Below are positions 11,456 through 25,130 of a stretch of 64,000 nt of DNA, one piece after another. This stretch comes from Echiichthys vipera (lineage: Eukaryota > Chordata > Actinopteri > Perciformes > Trachinidae). The notes below the pieces were generated by a model. The model was not told the origin of the DNA. It searched no databases and was given only the letters and a program-made list of their open reading frames with translations. Both the position numbers and the translations under genes were made by a program. The stretch's first letter is position 1. Each line of letters begins with the position of its first letter. The stretch covers positions 29,086,250-29,150,249 of the forward strand of contig OY829653.1 of NCBI GenBank assembly GCA_963691815.1, written 5' to 3'.

Positions 11456-13065
11456 AAGAGCCTCCACTTCCTCTCAACAGTTACCCAGACATAGAACTGC
11501 TCTCCTGTCACAGGAAACAAAAGTATTGCATAGTTTATAGTAGGTTATCGTGGGATTGGTAGTCTGTCAATGAGTTGTGACTGTAATCTCCCTGCACACA
11601 CACACACACACTCTCGCTCTCTTCTAAAACACGGGTATATAGACCACAGGCTCAGTCACAGAATAATTGGCTCAGCAGTGAAAGAAGAAGAGGTCTGGAT
11701 AATTAATTAATCTATCTGGCTGTGGCAGAGACGCAAGGGCAGGATTACAACCCCACCAGGGAGACTGAGGGGGAGAGAAGAGGAGAGAGGGTGAGAAGAG
11801 GGGAAAAAGAGAGGGAAAGAGAGACCCGCTGCCCTGGGACGGTCTATGGCCTTGCATGAAATAGAAATGGCTTGCCAGAATGCACTCACATTTTATACAC
11901 AATCACACGCGTACATATTCATGTATTTATGTTCGTGCTCCCCACAAAGCACGCACACACTCTCTTTTCAAACACAGTAAGATATATAAACACACAACTG
12001 CAAAATCCATACATACTCTATGAACTTCAAATTCAGTTATAAAGCTTACAGAGTTGTGAGGTTATTGATCTTCAGTCAATTCACAGTTGGACCCTAAGCG
12101 AACGAACCAGTCCCTCCACAACATATTTTCCAAACAAGATTACACTGATTTACAGTGATAAATGTGGGAGAATCACAAGAAGAGCTACAATTCTGATAAA
12201 TGCCTTCTCACTGAAAACTTCACCTCTTCATTACTCGCCCTTTCTGAGATATCTTACAAGGGCAATGACTACTAGTGGTGGGACAAAACCTTGATACTGC
12301 AACATATTGTTGCCATTTCTCTTGCGACACATTATTGATACACTGGCACCAAATATCTATATTTGATTACAACATGCAGGTGTTCTGTATTACTGATTCC
12401 CACTTTTGACATTTTGACAGTCACTATTTAATGTCTCCTGTAGTTGCACTAGTGAGGAGACGGATGAATACAGACAGCGACAAATTATTGACAGGCGCTG
12501 GCAATATCCAAGTCAAAAGTCTGGGGAAACACTTGATAAAGGCTATGCAATCCGTCTCATGATGGTAAAATACTGGGGGTGTAATGATTCTTCTATACCG
12601 AAGCCCTGAAGAGCAAGTTGAAAAAAGAATTGGGGCATTGTTGGCCAAAACCTTTATCTCCTACATAGGAGATACTATCGTGTACGTACGAGATAAACTT
12701 TTATTCAGCCATGCTGAATGAAGTGCCTGATGCACAAGACAAAGGGAAGTGAAAGTTTAGCTAAATGCAGCATAAACAACAGGTTTTACCTTATTAGTGA
12801 ACTACTACTACTACTACTAGTTTGTAGATCAAACCTACAAGTGTAGCTGACTGCTGTTGTTTTCAGGTGATTTAAGAAGATAAACATGAGATCTACAGAA
12901 CCAGTCAGAAGTTTGGACACGCTTTTCTTATGACTGTATGCCTACTGGATGTCAAATTAAGCACGGAGCTGGGAACTGGCTGAGGGCTCACTTCACTACC
13001 TGCGTTAATTGTTATCAATCGCACTTATAGGCTATAATGTAACGTTAGTTATCAAGTCAGATGTG

Positions 13066-13070
13066 TGTGG

Positions 13071-13107
<37 letters not shown>
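13066..13107. repeat. (GT)n microsatellite
   Basis: Uninterrupted GT dinucleotide run of about 40 bp in otherwise unremarkable intron sequence. Confidence 0.95.
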
Positions 13108-13108
<1 letters not shown>

Positions 13109-14236
13109 CATCGCCCATGATGTGTGATCAGTGAACTGTATGCTTACTTTGTCGGCTTACAACGTCAGCTGTCAGTCACAAATTGAAGACATTTTATTTT
13201 GACCCTGAACACCTAAAGTTTAGCATCAGATCTTTAGATGGTGAGAGACGTCAGAATGTCCATTTGTGACAGGAGCTGAGGTTGACTGTGTGGACAAAAT
13301 AAGCATACAGTGTGCATGTCTACACCCAGACACACGCACATACAATTACCTAGTCCCAAAAATATAAAGAACATCAAAAAAATTCAGTAGTCAGTAGTGG
13401 TGGGACAATACCAGTAAGTCACAATACAATACAATCACGATAGTTAGCCCTTGAAAAAGATAATATCACCATACAGGATATCTGCGATATTGCATATATT
13501 GGTCATCTATGATACATCACGATATCTGTGTAACTGAAGAACAAAATTACCAGGAATAAGGCAGAAATTCTGAATTTATTCACAGAACTGACATGGAAGC
13601 TATTCAGATTTGTTAGTGTGCATTACAAGCTAGCTAGTCAACACATTCCATAGTGCCCCTTTAACACACACTGACCACTCTGTAGCCTTTTGTAACACTT
13701 CTGCCATGTGAGTGCCAGTATGACTCTCATGCCTTACAAAAAGTAGTTAACATTGACTGCATGCCTCACATGAGTGGACATAATTAGAGAAAGAAATGGT
13801 TAAATTAAGTGGTAAATGAAAAATAAATCCACTGGGTTGTCCATGTCTATAGGATCTGCATGAAATGATAATAACTCATGGGACGTTTCCAGCTTTTTGC
13901 AGTCCACCTTCGGAACATTGTAGTTTCATCACAGCAGACTAACGTTAGTAACATCTGAAGTCACATCCGAGCCCAGTGTAAGTTAATTTGGATTTCAGAG
14001 CACCGTGGTTGTTCGCATCTTTCCTTGACCTCCTCAAGGTCAAGGAAAAATGATTATGAAAAGACATAACTTTTTGGGCTATTCGACCGCAGCCCTCGTC
14101 TCCTGTATCATTGACTATATCCATTCAAATATCAGAGTCATGCAACCATACAAAGAAAGAACAATGTGTTGTGTGTTTCTAAGTGTTTTTATTCCCTAAG
14201 GTGTGAAAAGGGCTTCTCAAACGCTGCTGTTCGGTG

Positions 14237-15720
14237 TGTCAGGATTACGGTCCTGTCAGTCTCTTCCGAACTTCCTTTTGTGTGAGTTTGTCTCCCTCTG
14301 TCTGTTTCTGCTGCTTGTGTCTTTCCCTGTGTGTTTGTCTGTTGGAGCTGGTAGGCGTGGTTCCGGCTGTGGCTCGTGTCCTCGTTAACGTCTGGATAAA
14401 GAGCCGGATGTGACTCACGTCCGGTGCTAGACCGTTATTGCTATTTCGTGGTTCGTGTCTCTCTCTTGGTTGGCTACCTACTTCTGATGATCGTGTTCCC
14501 TTTCCATGTTGCATTGGTTTATGTTAATCGTTTCTTTGTTTCTTTGGTTATAGTTACCCGAGTTCCTGTTTTCCTCCACCCGTTCGTGTTTTGTCTCCTG
14601 ATCGCTGCGTTTGGTTTTCCCCTCGTCTCCACCTGGACCCTGTACCTGTTTTCCCGTTTTCTGTTTTTTTCTTCTTTCTGATTTTTGTTACAGTTTTTCT
14701 CAATTGCTAAAACACTAAACCCTGTTGTTTGAACCAATTTCTCTGTTGCCTGAACCCACTGATTGAATCAATCACTCTTTTGGCAAAACCATGAGCACTT
14801 TTCACCTGTTTAGACACAACTTCCCAACACATTTTCATTGTGATGCACCTGTGCTGCATAATGGTGAGCATGAGGGAGGCCGGACAAAGTGTACAACCAA
14901 ACATCGCTAGATTCACTGTGTCCACCATAATCCAAAGATTTAGAGAAGAGAAAAGGTAATTATCTTTTTTGACATTAGAGTACAGTATGTAAATGTTGAG
15001 AGCAAATTACTGTATGACATATTACAGTATATACTGTACCACAGTATACTGTAAGTAAATATATGTTTCAGTAAATCACTGTGCCAATGTACTGAAGTAT
15101 TGTAATGGAGGGTTAGTCCAACTGTCTGTAGGTCTAGTTTTCCATGTATATTTTGCATGTTTGCATGTTTGCATTTTCCATGCATGTTCCCTTTTAGTAC
15201 AATTGAAAGACTGCCACATGGGGGTGGGAGGACAGGTGGCACATGTACACAAGTGGCAAATGCATACGATTTCTGTTTGTTTTGTACAAGTGCTGTGTGC
15301 TGTGTAAATGCACAAGAGTTCTGTTTTTTGTCTTTGTTTAAAGTGCTTAATGCACAGGTTTTTTGTTTTGCAACACGCATTCAGCTTCATGTCCTGAGCT
15401 TTGTGTTTTCTATTTTTCTAGGTAGTGTTTAGTGGCTTCTCAGTAGTGTTTTTAATTTTGATTGACTTGGGGCACGATTTGACAACAAAATTCAGTTTTG
15501 GGCACAGATTGAACTGTTTTGAGGTGAAAGTTTGGTTTTGCAAGAAGTCTGAGGTTTTGTGAATGTAGCTTGAAAATTGGGGTTTGTGTTCAAAGTTTAG
15601 AGAAAAGGAGAGAAGCTTTCAAGAAATGTGTCTTAGCAATCGAGAAAAACTGTCATTAAATATCTGTTTAAATCTTACTCGTTGTCCGTGTCTGCATTAT
15701 TCCCCGCACCGTTCATGACA
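14237..15720 (+). mobile_element. Solo LTR of a retrotransposon, split by a mariner-like element
   Basis: The sequence opens TGTCAGGATTACGG and closes GTTCATGACA, the TG...CA inverted termini of an LTR. The flanks CGGTG (left) and AGGTG (right) fit a 5-bp target duplication with one mismatch. Removing the inserted element at 14690-15653 leaves about 520 bp. No primer-binding site or internal region follows, so it is a solo LTR. The strand is set by orientation to the likely polyadenylation side and is uncertain. Confidence 0.6.
14690..15653 (+). mobile_element. Tc1/mariner-like (IS630 superfamily) element with N-terminal transposase remnant
   Basis: The termini ACAGTTTTTCTCAATTGCTAA and TTAGCAATCGAGAAAAACTGT are inverted repeats with one mismatch over 21 bp. 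Near the left end a plus-strand reading gives MVSMREAGQSVQPNIARFTV then STIIQRFREEKR (about 14861-14956). This is the helix-turn-helix of a Tc/mariner-like transposase (pattern REAGxSxxxIAR..VSxSTI..). The rest of the transposase is absent, so the element is non-autonomous. It sits inside the LTR at 14237-15720. Confidence 0.7.
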
Positions 15721-16580
15721 AGGTGACTAATTTGCCTAACCTTTACAGTTCTTCAGATGTGGTGGAAAAACAAACAGGACTGAACAAGAGGCAGCTCAGT
15801 TTCCTGATTTCTTTCTTGAGTTTTTGTTTGTTTCTGTGGCATCTTAGTTCATGGAGCTATTTGGTTGAAAGGGATAGTTCCTGATGGAATACAAATTTGG
15901 CCGGTTTTAGACTTAAGGTACAGTTCTTGAATGGTTGTTTAACAATTGAGAAGTTTGGCTTACATTTTTGATTTTCTTTCTATATATACTCATGCTTTAC
16001 ACACTAGGTTTTAAAATCGGTACTGAATCCACACTAAAACCAAAAACTACCAAACGATATGCAGCTGAATTTAATGTTATTTTATCCTTGAACACATTTC
16101 TGCATGGCAGGAAAGAATCACTTCAAAGCCTAATGGAGCCGACAAATATCAATGAGCTTGAACCAAACTAATGTGGGAACCCTCTGTAAAAGCACCAGAA
16201 TATCATATTGTGTTGAGAACAAACTCCTCGTTAGAGAATAGTGTCAAAATATACTTCTTGGCTTCTTAAATCCATGCAGAGGAGTGAGATGAAGAGTGTA
16301 AGAGAAGATTGTAGCTTTTCCACAATCCTAGACAGTTTGACTGTCAGACTTAGGGAGGGATCTGGAACTTGAGGGTTTTCTTTTTCCGCCTTTTTTTTTA
16401 CCACAAGCTTGTGTTCGCAGTTGTCAGATCTAACAACAGGATGGGGAAATACAACGCGCACACACAAACACACACAGACACACACACCTCAGCTGAGGAG
16501 GGAAGTGGCAGGTACATCACGTCTATGGTAATAGAACAGCAGATGGAACTGACAGGCACACACAGCACTTTGCTTTGACA

Positions 16581-16664
<84 letters not shown>
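16581..16664. repeat. (CA)n microsatellite
   Basis: About 84 bp of CA dinucleotides. It explains the long Cys-Val ORF on the minus strand at 16398-16811. Confidence 0.97.
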
Positions 16665-16665
<1 letters not shown>

Positions 16666-17879
16666 ACTCGCATGTTATAAAAACACACTGACACAAACAC
16701 ACAAGAACAAGCTGCTTTTACCTCACGGTGATAAAATATCACGCCTGAAAATAAATAACCAGCCATAATCCACACGTGCTTAACAAGATGTGTTTGACTT
16801 TCTCCTGTCAATGTGTGGAGTGCAGGCCAGCTATAAATGGCTCCTTCTTCATGAGAAAGAAAGAGGTGTTGTAGAGTGTTGGTCCTAGAAGGTGCTGTCT
16901 GTTTCTGACCTGTCTCTCCAGGGCATCATATGAGCGACGGCGTAGCTACTGGCCTGATAATCTAAGAGATAAATCATCTTTAGTCACTCTCTAACAGCCT
17001 GACAGACAGACAGGCCTAAGTACCTGGGAGGGTGGCAAAGGGACACTTTAAAACCTCCAGTGATGAGGAGTATAGCCGTGAAGAAAACAGTTAGCTGCCT
17101 CAAGCTACCTCCTATCCCCCTGAGTCTCTGGCTGCCATTTTGGCTACGTCTCAAGGCGCTATTCCGGCTCTATCTCATGTCACCGTTCTGGCTGTCATTC
17201 AATTCTCACGTTGGCTCACGTTCAACCTCCATTTTGGCTCTGGTTCAAGCTCCACAGTGGCTGTGCTTTGGGGGCTTCATTGTGGCTCTGTTTCAGCAAA
17301 GCCCCCCTCCTCCACCCCCTTCAGTTTTAGCACCCCAGGTAGCTGGCCTCCTGCCCAGCCTGCTGATCAGTGGGAGATCCAGGCTCAGGCCTTTTGTTTG
17401 GGGTGGCATTTTGCCTTTGTTTTCCCATCTCGCCTGTAATCTAAACACCCAAAACATCTCATGCTTGACAAATCGGCCCTGAGACGAGGGAGCAGCGGAA
17501 GACAAACGGCTGGAAGCGGTTCAACCCCAGGCAGGACTGATGGTGTCCGACTGGGCCTGACCTCCCAAAGGTTAAAGACACGTTCACTTACAAAGCAATC
17601 AATTACCCAGGCTGTGTGGGCGCTTTTAACCAACCTCCCCTCCTGTTTTCCACACAGCCGGCGTTATTGATGAGGGTCCCAGTGTACAGCACACTCCAAC
17701 CTGGAGTGTGTATTACATTTCATATTTGAAATAAATCTCAGATTCTTGGTGTTACTGCCTACCTGAACCTCCATCCTGCTTTATATTGCCCCCCTCCTCC
17801 TTCCTGTCTCCTTCCTGCTCTCCCTCCTCTCTGCAGGTTGTTGTAGCAGGTTTATTCTGGTAGCTGGGCTCCGTGGGCC

Positions 17880-18060
17880 CCGGCAGGCCCCTCAGCTGTT
17901 CCGCTGGGTTTGTAATTACCATTTCATTAAGAATGACAGTTTCGGGGGTTGAAGCACCATTTCATCCGGGTCTCGTGGGGAAGGCGCTTGCCAAATTTCC
18001 AGTGTGAGTGGCAATTATCTCTCTTCGTGTCTGCAATTCACCATTTTGTACTTAGTGGCT
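17880..18060. other. Repeat-free block, possible conserved non-coding element
   Basis: Complex sequence with GGGCCCCGGCAGGCCCC followed by TAATTACCATTTCATTAAG and further TTTCAT/AATTATC motifs. No ORF or repeat character. Suggested as regulatory purely from composition. Confidence 0.2.
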
Positions 18061-20571
18061 TGACAACGGCTAGGAACATTTTGTTGGAGTAATAATAGGT
18101 CTGGGATATTTACACTGTAGCCCACTCAAGCTTAGCTCTGTGAACAGACTGATATGAGCTATCAGAAGAGATAGAAACAAACTAGAGGAAACACTACAGA
18201 GAGAAACACTGCACTATTTCTTTGGGTAGTGTGGAGCCTTCAGAATTGATTTCAGTTCCAATTTATTTCATGTATAATGTCATTCTGGGTCTAGTAGTAG
18301 TGGCTGTAGGATTTTTATTCGTGATTCAATCATCATATGTTTCATTTATGGCACCTTTGCTTCTCGTAATGTTTCTCTTTTGGCCAGTAGGCAAAAATGA
18401 CTCTTTATCTCAGTGGAGCAACTTCCACTACAAAAGTTAAACTGAAGCACTACAATGTGTTTTTCTGCCATGTGAGAATCATCTTAAATGTGTACTGCTA
18501 GATTAAATATACCACATAGGAATATAACACTTGCCAAATGCCTTATCAGAAATCACTTTAAACTGAAAATGTACAACACGTACAGCAGCAGAAATTCCAC
18601 CACTTAAGTCTTAAACATCTATCATTTTTATGTGATCTGCATGACCTTGGATCTCTTTGAATGCCAACATTTGTATAATTGTGTTCTCTTGTCTCCTAAT
18701 ATACAGCAAGTTTGTACACTCACACATATTCATCTGCATGCCAGTGTATGTGCATACAAGTGTGTTAAAAAAAAAAATACTCACATGCCCATATGTATGA
18801 TTGAAGAGTTGGTGGCAATAATAATTCCTCCTGTTCATAATGACCTTGAATTGATGTATTCCTAGCATGACTACAGACGGGGGAAACAGTTTACGTCCTT
18901 ATTCCTTGTAAAAATGCACTCTAAAGTCTGGTCGAAGCTAATGTGAGGCGTCAACAGTCTGTGTTAGACGGATCAAGTGGGTGTCTTCAAAAGATGCAGG
19001 GTAACAGTTTTGGGGCCCTTATACTCTGCAACACACTGGGATACTTTATGTCATGTTGACTAAAATAAGCACATAGAGCTGTGTTTGTAGGTGTTATGTA
19101 TTTTTCTGAGCCCTCGTCTACGGCAGCCTAGAGGGCTGAAATACAACGGCAAAGGACAAAGTGAACCTGGAGCACTTTGTGTTCACAATGCACGGGTTAA
19201 GCACAGGTTAACCGCAAAGTGGACTTGAAGGGAATAGTACTCAGACCACCTCCTGAGAAGGTTTGAGTTTGGTTCCCTTCAGAGGGGAGTCACATATGCA
19301 CATACAATGCTGTCATATTGATCTGAGCTTGTTTGGAGGGCTGGAACAGACCAAGTGTGAAAACAGCCTGCTCTATCAGAGAGTTCACAAAGAAAGAACT
19401 GAAAACATCGGACACAACCTGTTGAACCTACTTCATCCATCAGAGAGCCACAGGAGATATTAGAGGGAAATGGATGTTATGAAGTGCTGTTGGGAGTAAA
19501 CAGCCTGAAAAGAATATAGCGTGGTTCCAAGTGGATTCAGTCTGCAAAAGGAAGTCAATGAATATGTAATACATTTACAAATATACTATATTTACCAGCT
19601 TGTTCCTTAAATCCATGACATGAATGAGGCCTTTTGGCCAAACTGTAGTGGACACCAAACTGGAACAATCTGACTATTCTCATTTTACATTTAAATAATC
19701 AACAGCATATCACGTGCCTGTCATTTATACAATCTTTGTCTAAGTCTTTGCCCCTAGCAACCAATAATTATTTCAACATACTTAGACATTCAAGTATTTT
19801 GTGAAGGTAGACTTGAAACATTTGTATGTTTATGGTTGTGAATGTCTGTGTAAGTGAGTGTGTACAGCAAATGGGAGACAGGAAGTGTGTGACCCTTTTA
19901 AGTGTGTTTACTCCTCCCTCTTAGGAACAAAAAAATTGTCAGGCGTCAGTTGTGTTGAGTTATAGTGACATGACTCACGCAAAGTCTACTTCGAGTGACG
20001 ACTGCAGCTCTTTTAATTGCATGTCTGCGCTGAATGATGGGATACTTAATTCCTACATATTCCACACAATTGCTTTTCACACTGGCAGAGGCCTGGGAGG
20101 CAGCAGAGGCTTTCTGTGGCCATATGGAGAGGGAGGCTGAGCCCAGGCTGAGTGATCGGGAGCTTCCCGCCTCATCCCTGCACCAGACTGGCTGCTAATA
20201 CTGTACTGAAGCTGCAGACGGGCACATGAAGCGGCACCACTAATGAAACACATTCCACACACACCACAAATCGCACACACGTGCATACAACGGGGAAGTG
20301 GTTAGATTTCCATTGGCTTCAGTCTCTATAACACACTCCCAGATACATAAGTCAACACACATTCATCAGTAGTCACTCACTCAAACATACATATGCTCGA
20401 CTGGACTCCACTCAATTCACTCTTTTTTGGTTTTCCATGAGTTAAAGTTGTGGATGGTACATGTTGTTTTTGGTACTACCTTAGTAGAAGTTCCAAGCAA
20501 GCTGAGCCGTTACTTAAAACACTTCTTACCTTTCTGGCAATTTTTACACTTTTCTTTTGTAATCTTTGTAA

Positions 20572-21215
20572 GGTTAAATATGAAGAATGAGCAGAACAGC
20601 GTCATATAGTGTCTCAAGATCGTAGTCGCAACAACAAAAAATAATTCCAAACCCAGTCCAGTAGCCTCCAGGAGACCGGAGTCTGTTTGAGCCTGTCCCT
20701 CCGGGAAACCACACCATAAAATCAGGTATTGCAGAGGAGTTTGACTGAAGGTCAGTGTTAGCCATTAGTGTTAGCCGTTCCAGCTAAGTAAAGATGAAAG
20801 TGATGTTAGCGAGCAAGGAGAATCGTAGCCATTTGGGCGTGCGTTTGAATGGCGTTTCTCTCCTTTCTCTCAGGCCATGGAGTGAATGCTTGGCCTATAT
20901 TGACTCTGGTTTTTGCCCTTCTCCGCTCACTCAGCTGCTGGGACAAATAACGCCCCCTTCACTGAGGCTCCGAAGAACCCGCAGGATTGGAAAACTCCAT
21001 TTCACCCAGTGCCAATTGGCTGCTACAATGGAAACAGAACAGGACAGAAAGTTATTGTCAAACCCTTAAAGAAAAATTGTAATATTATTTCAGACTAAAT
21101 TTTATATTTATTATGGAAAAGCAATACTTTCATTTTGTACCCCTAAAAACACCCTGTATTATTATTATTTTTTTTAAATATAGCTTTTAATCAAGATTCT
21201 ACATATTCAACTTTT
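20572..21215 (+). mobile_element. Repeat A copy 2 (TIR element), uninterrupted
   Basis: Runs from AAGGTTAAATATGAAGAATG to GATTCTACATATTCAACTT, the inverted ends of repeat A, with a body collinear with the other copies. It is the nearest thing in this window to a full-length uninterrupted copy (about 645 bp). The small ORFs it produces are shared repeat translations and not genes. Confidence 0.75.
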
Positions 21216-24046
21216 AAAAGGCTCCTAATAAATGTATGGCACACGTGTAAACGAAAACCACCAGGTGTTGAAACTCATCAATATTTAATTCTCATATTTA
21301 TGATAAAAGTCTGACCAATCATTTTATTTGGTCAGTATAAAATGATTTGCCGGGCTTCCTGCAGTTCCTCGTCTCAGTGTCCCTTCCAGTTGTCCACCGC
21401 TGTCACTGCTTGCGAGTCACGCGCCTCTCTGCAGTGCGACAGAGCGTAGAGTGGTCAGTGAGAGATCACAAGGAAGGGCAAAGAATTGACGTGTCAAGAG
21501 GGCTCTTCTTTACAGCGAAAGAGATGAGATGGTCGCAGAGTTTCAGTTATCAGTTACTATAGTTCTGTCATACTATATTATTTGTGCAAGAATTTAACAT
21601 TAGCGTTAGCAACAGGAGACTTTTATAAATAGCAAAAGCAAAAATAGCAACAGCAAAAATAGCAACAGCTAAAATTTCGACGTAAGAATGGTAATGTTTG
21701 TAGTAGTATCATATGCATCTGTAAATTCAGATATATTTTCTGAAACTAAAAATAAGGTTATTGTCTGCCAACACCACCACCGTTTGCCAGACAACAGCGC
21801 CACAGAGGGCTCCAGAGAGCCGGGTATAACGGAAGAATCTTTCTGTGCATGCTTTCAGAATACTGATGTTTGAAAATACAAAAACAGCTAAAATATGGAG
21901 CAATAGCCCCGAAAAGCCACAATACTGAAGACATACCTTCAAGCAGGTAGCTGCTGCAGTGGAAAAGCAAATTCCTTGTGTGCTGGGCTGGCACGCCAAG
22001 CCATACCATGCGGTGGAATTACGTGATTACATAAAAACAACCAAACCACACATGGTCTCACACATGTAGTTTTCTCAGTCACAAACATGGTGTATTCTCA
22101 CATGTAGAGGACATGCAGGCACACACTGAGTTATTCACCTCTCAGATACACACACAAATATATGGTGGCTATTGTTGTTATGTGATGCCGCGGGGTTAGA
22201 GGTTGAAGGATATGATCACAAGGTGGGGAGATGATCACCATTTAACAGAGTATGCAGCTTTGCCGTTCAGACGAATACACAAGGGAGGTGTTTTCAGATC
22301 TATCCATTCTGGGACCTGGTTTCAGAAGATACCGTTTTTAGACCTACCAAACGCCGCCTCAGTGTGGATGGTCGACCAAAACGATACAAAACTCGTGCGG
22401 CTACAGTCCAACTTCTCTCTGTGTGGGTGGGCCCTCACACACTCAGCTGTATAAAGAGTGTTGACAGTCCTGTCAGCTCATGGTAGCCCCATCAGCTTCT
22501 CTCTGTGATCTGTGCATCTGTCACTGTGCCTGACTGAAAACCTCTGACGCAGTGTCAATAACTGCTCGTGGAATCTGATCAAACTGGGAAAATACACAGC
22601 GCTGATCAAATATTAATCAATTTTCTGTTCTTACGTAAAACTACTGTACTGAGATACAGTACGAGTATGAGAAATATGTGATCGAGTCGAGTCAAACCAA
22701 GCACCGCCCATCAACCGAGTGGCTGAAGAAATTTCTACATTTTACAGCAATTAGGAGCACACAGAGAAGACTCTGGGAGCAGACAGAGGGGAGTAGCTCG
22801 ACGCAGGGTGGTACATTACCTTTTCAAAGATTGTCTGTTTCATAGTGCTCTCAGGATATAGTCACAATGTCAGCAAATATGACAGAAAACAGCCTTAACC
22901 TTACAGACCTGCTGTTCTGTGGCAGTGACGTCACACACTTCAAAATCCCACCCACAACCACCTCCAAACGTGAAAGCAGCCAATAAGACAAATAGAAGAG
23001 AGATTTCATTGGTCAACACTACACCTGGAATCCTATTGGTTGAGGATTTTTAACAGGGTAAAAAGCGCAGCATAAAATCCAGAGGCAGACAACTGGAAAG
23101 TGCACAGAAGCAGTGTGAGTGTGAGGAGAAGAGCTGAAGCTGGGGGCAGGAAATCCGTGAGAGCCACAACATATCTAAGTGTAAGCAACAAAACATACGT
23201 ACACAAGCAAACAGTTTGAGCAGAGGCAGAATGAATGTGCAAGAAGACACTGTTTGAGCACAAGAAGGAGCTCTATGAGTGTGAGGGCAGAGTTTTAAGG
23301 AAAGAATGACGGATCTGAATGTGAAATCAGTAAATCATGCACTCAAACCGAAAGACCGCGCTCTTGAATAAAGATGGTAAAATAACTCCATAGGTTTAAC
23401 CTGTAGTCATAACTGTCACAGTCCTTGTGTTCTGTTTCAAGCACTTGCAGTTTCACTTAGAGCTTCTGCACCTGTCAGTCAGGTGTTTCTAGCTCTTGCA
23501 CGTAAAACTGGAAATAAAAACATCAGTTCCTGTGTGCTAAAGGGAAAGTTGGGAAAGTTCTATGAGGCACTGGTAGTTCAGAATTGCAAATATTAAAGCT
23601 TGTATGAACTGGGTATACCGCAAAATGAATCTTTATCCATAAAATGTTTCTGATTATTTTGTGAAACATACTGAATGTCAGCAGAAGTATTAGCTATTGG
23701 CAGAATTAGTGCAAACACAGTGGTATTGGTTTCAGATAGAGCGGTTAAATGTCGGCTCCAAGAACAGCCAGGAGTACTGTTCATTGATGTGACCCTGGAA
23801 ATACCCTGGCCCCCACAGACCCCAACAGGCCTGTGTGCATGCAAAGTAAGGAGAGAGAGAGAGACATATAGTACATATGGAGATAGAGAGTCTGCTAATG
23901 CATTTAGTAGCCAAAGCTCGTTTAAGAAAAGCCCTTAATGACTTTAATTGATCTTTATTAGCTTCAATTAGAGAGGGACACTGGGGGGAAAACAAGGTTG
24001 TGATTCCTGCAGACAGATCAGAGGAGGTGAGCAGGATCAGAGCAAA

Positions 24047-24262
24047 GGAAAGAGAGAGAGGGGGGGAGACAGAGAGAGGGAGAAAGAGAGAGAAAGAGAG
24101 AGAGAGAGAGAACCAGAGTGAGGGGGGGCACAGAGAGAGGTAGAGAGAGAACCAGAGAGAGGGGGGAGACACACGGAGGGGGGGGGGGGAGAGAGAGAGG
24201 GGAGAGAGAGAGGGGAGAGAGAGAGACAGAGAGAGGGAGGGAGAGAGAGAGAGAGAGAGAGT
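24047..24262. repeat. Degenerate (GA)n/GGGGGGA purine tract
   Basis: About 215 bp of GAGA units mixed with G runs on the plus strand, almost purely purine. It produces Ser/Leu-rich shadow ORFs on the minus strand. Confidence 0.95.
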
Positions 24263-24929
24263 GGAGGCTGAAGAGCTCCGCTGGTGGGCAAATTCTTTCT
24301 TGCACAGTTTGCACACAACCGTGCTCTTGTCCATGTTTCCAAGTTTTTTATAACTAAAATTCACGCCCACTGAACCCAGCAACAACTCATCATCTCGCTT
24401 CTCATCGGTTTCCCTCTCTCTCGTGTTGCGTCCCGTGCGTCAGTATTACGGGCCGGCTGGGAACTTTACGCACTGAGTGAATGACAATGCAAAAATAAAT
24501 TGCGCATAATTGCGTTATTTTTTTTGGCGTGTTATTTTTTTTGTTGTGTTTTTTTTTCTGTAATTAATTAATTGTAATTAAGATGTCAAAGTCGCGGCAC
24601 TAATCTATTTATACTCTATTCATATTCACTAGTCAACACATTTGACAGTATAAGATCAATTACAACCATGCATATAATTTGTGGCAAGTAACTCTTTTCC
24701 ACCAAATAAAAGGTGGCTAAAGCAAAAACAGTAGAAGGTAGCCAGTACTGTGGACTCTCCACCCCAACCCTCCAGTCCTCTAATCCAGCCCACCATCCAT
24801 CCCTTCCTCTTCTCAGCACTGTTTGTGTTTCTAGGAGGAGCTGGCTGACCCCTGACCCCGGGCTAATGAGAGCGATAACGAGGATTAAAAGGGGGTGACT
24901 GGAAGGTGTCTGAGAGTAGGGTTTAAACA

Positions 24930-25130
24930 ATTACACTGGGCTGCCAACATGCCTTTCTTCATGACTCAGGAAATTACAGTCTCCCTCTCTCTCTCCCCCC
25001 ACACTCTTTCAGTCGGCACACAAAAGAAAGGGCTTATGGAAAATAATAAATTATCTCAGGGCCACGTTAACTTGGATGTAAATCGCCGTGCAATTATGTT
25101 TTAATAGCCCTTTAAGAGAATGAGTAATTG
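24930..25130. other. Repeat-poor block, possible conserved non-coding element
   Basis: Contains CAATTACACTGGGCTGCC and the stretch at 25053-25114 with GGCCACGTTAAC, GTGCAATTATGTTTTAATAG. No coding signal. Composition resembles vertebrate regulatory islands, but only alignment can tell. Confidence 0.18.

Noticed and set aside
11065..11520. 151-residue Cys-Val-rich ORF and its companions on both strands
   Set aside because: Translation of the CA/GT microsatellite; the same holds at 16398-16811, 32899-33343, 42425-42715 and 62438-62890.
22203..22454. 83-residue plus-strand ORF
   Set aside because: Sequence resembles decayed dispersed repeat rather than a protein family; no supporting structure.
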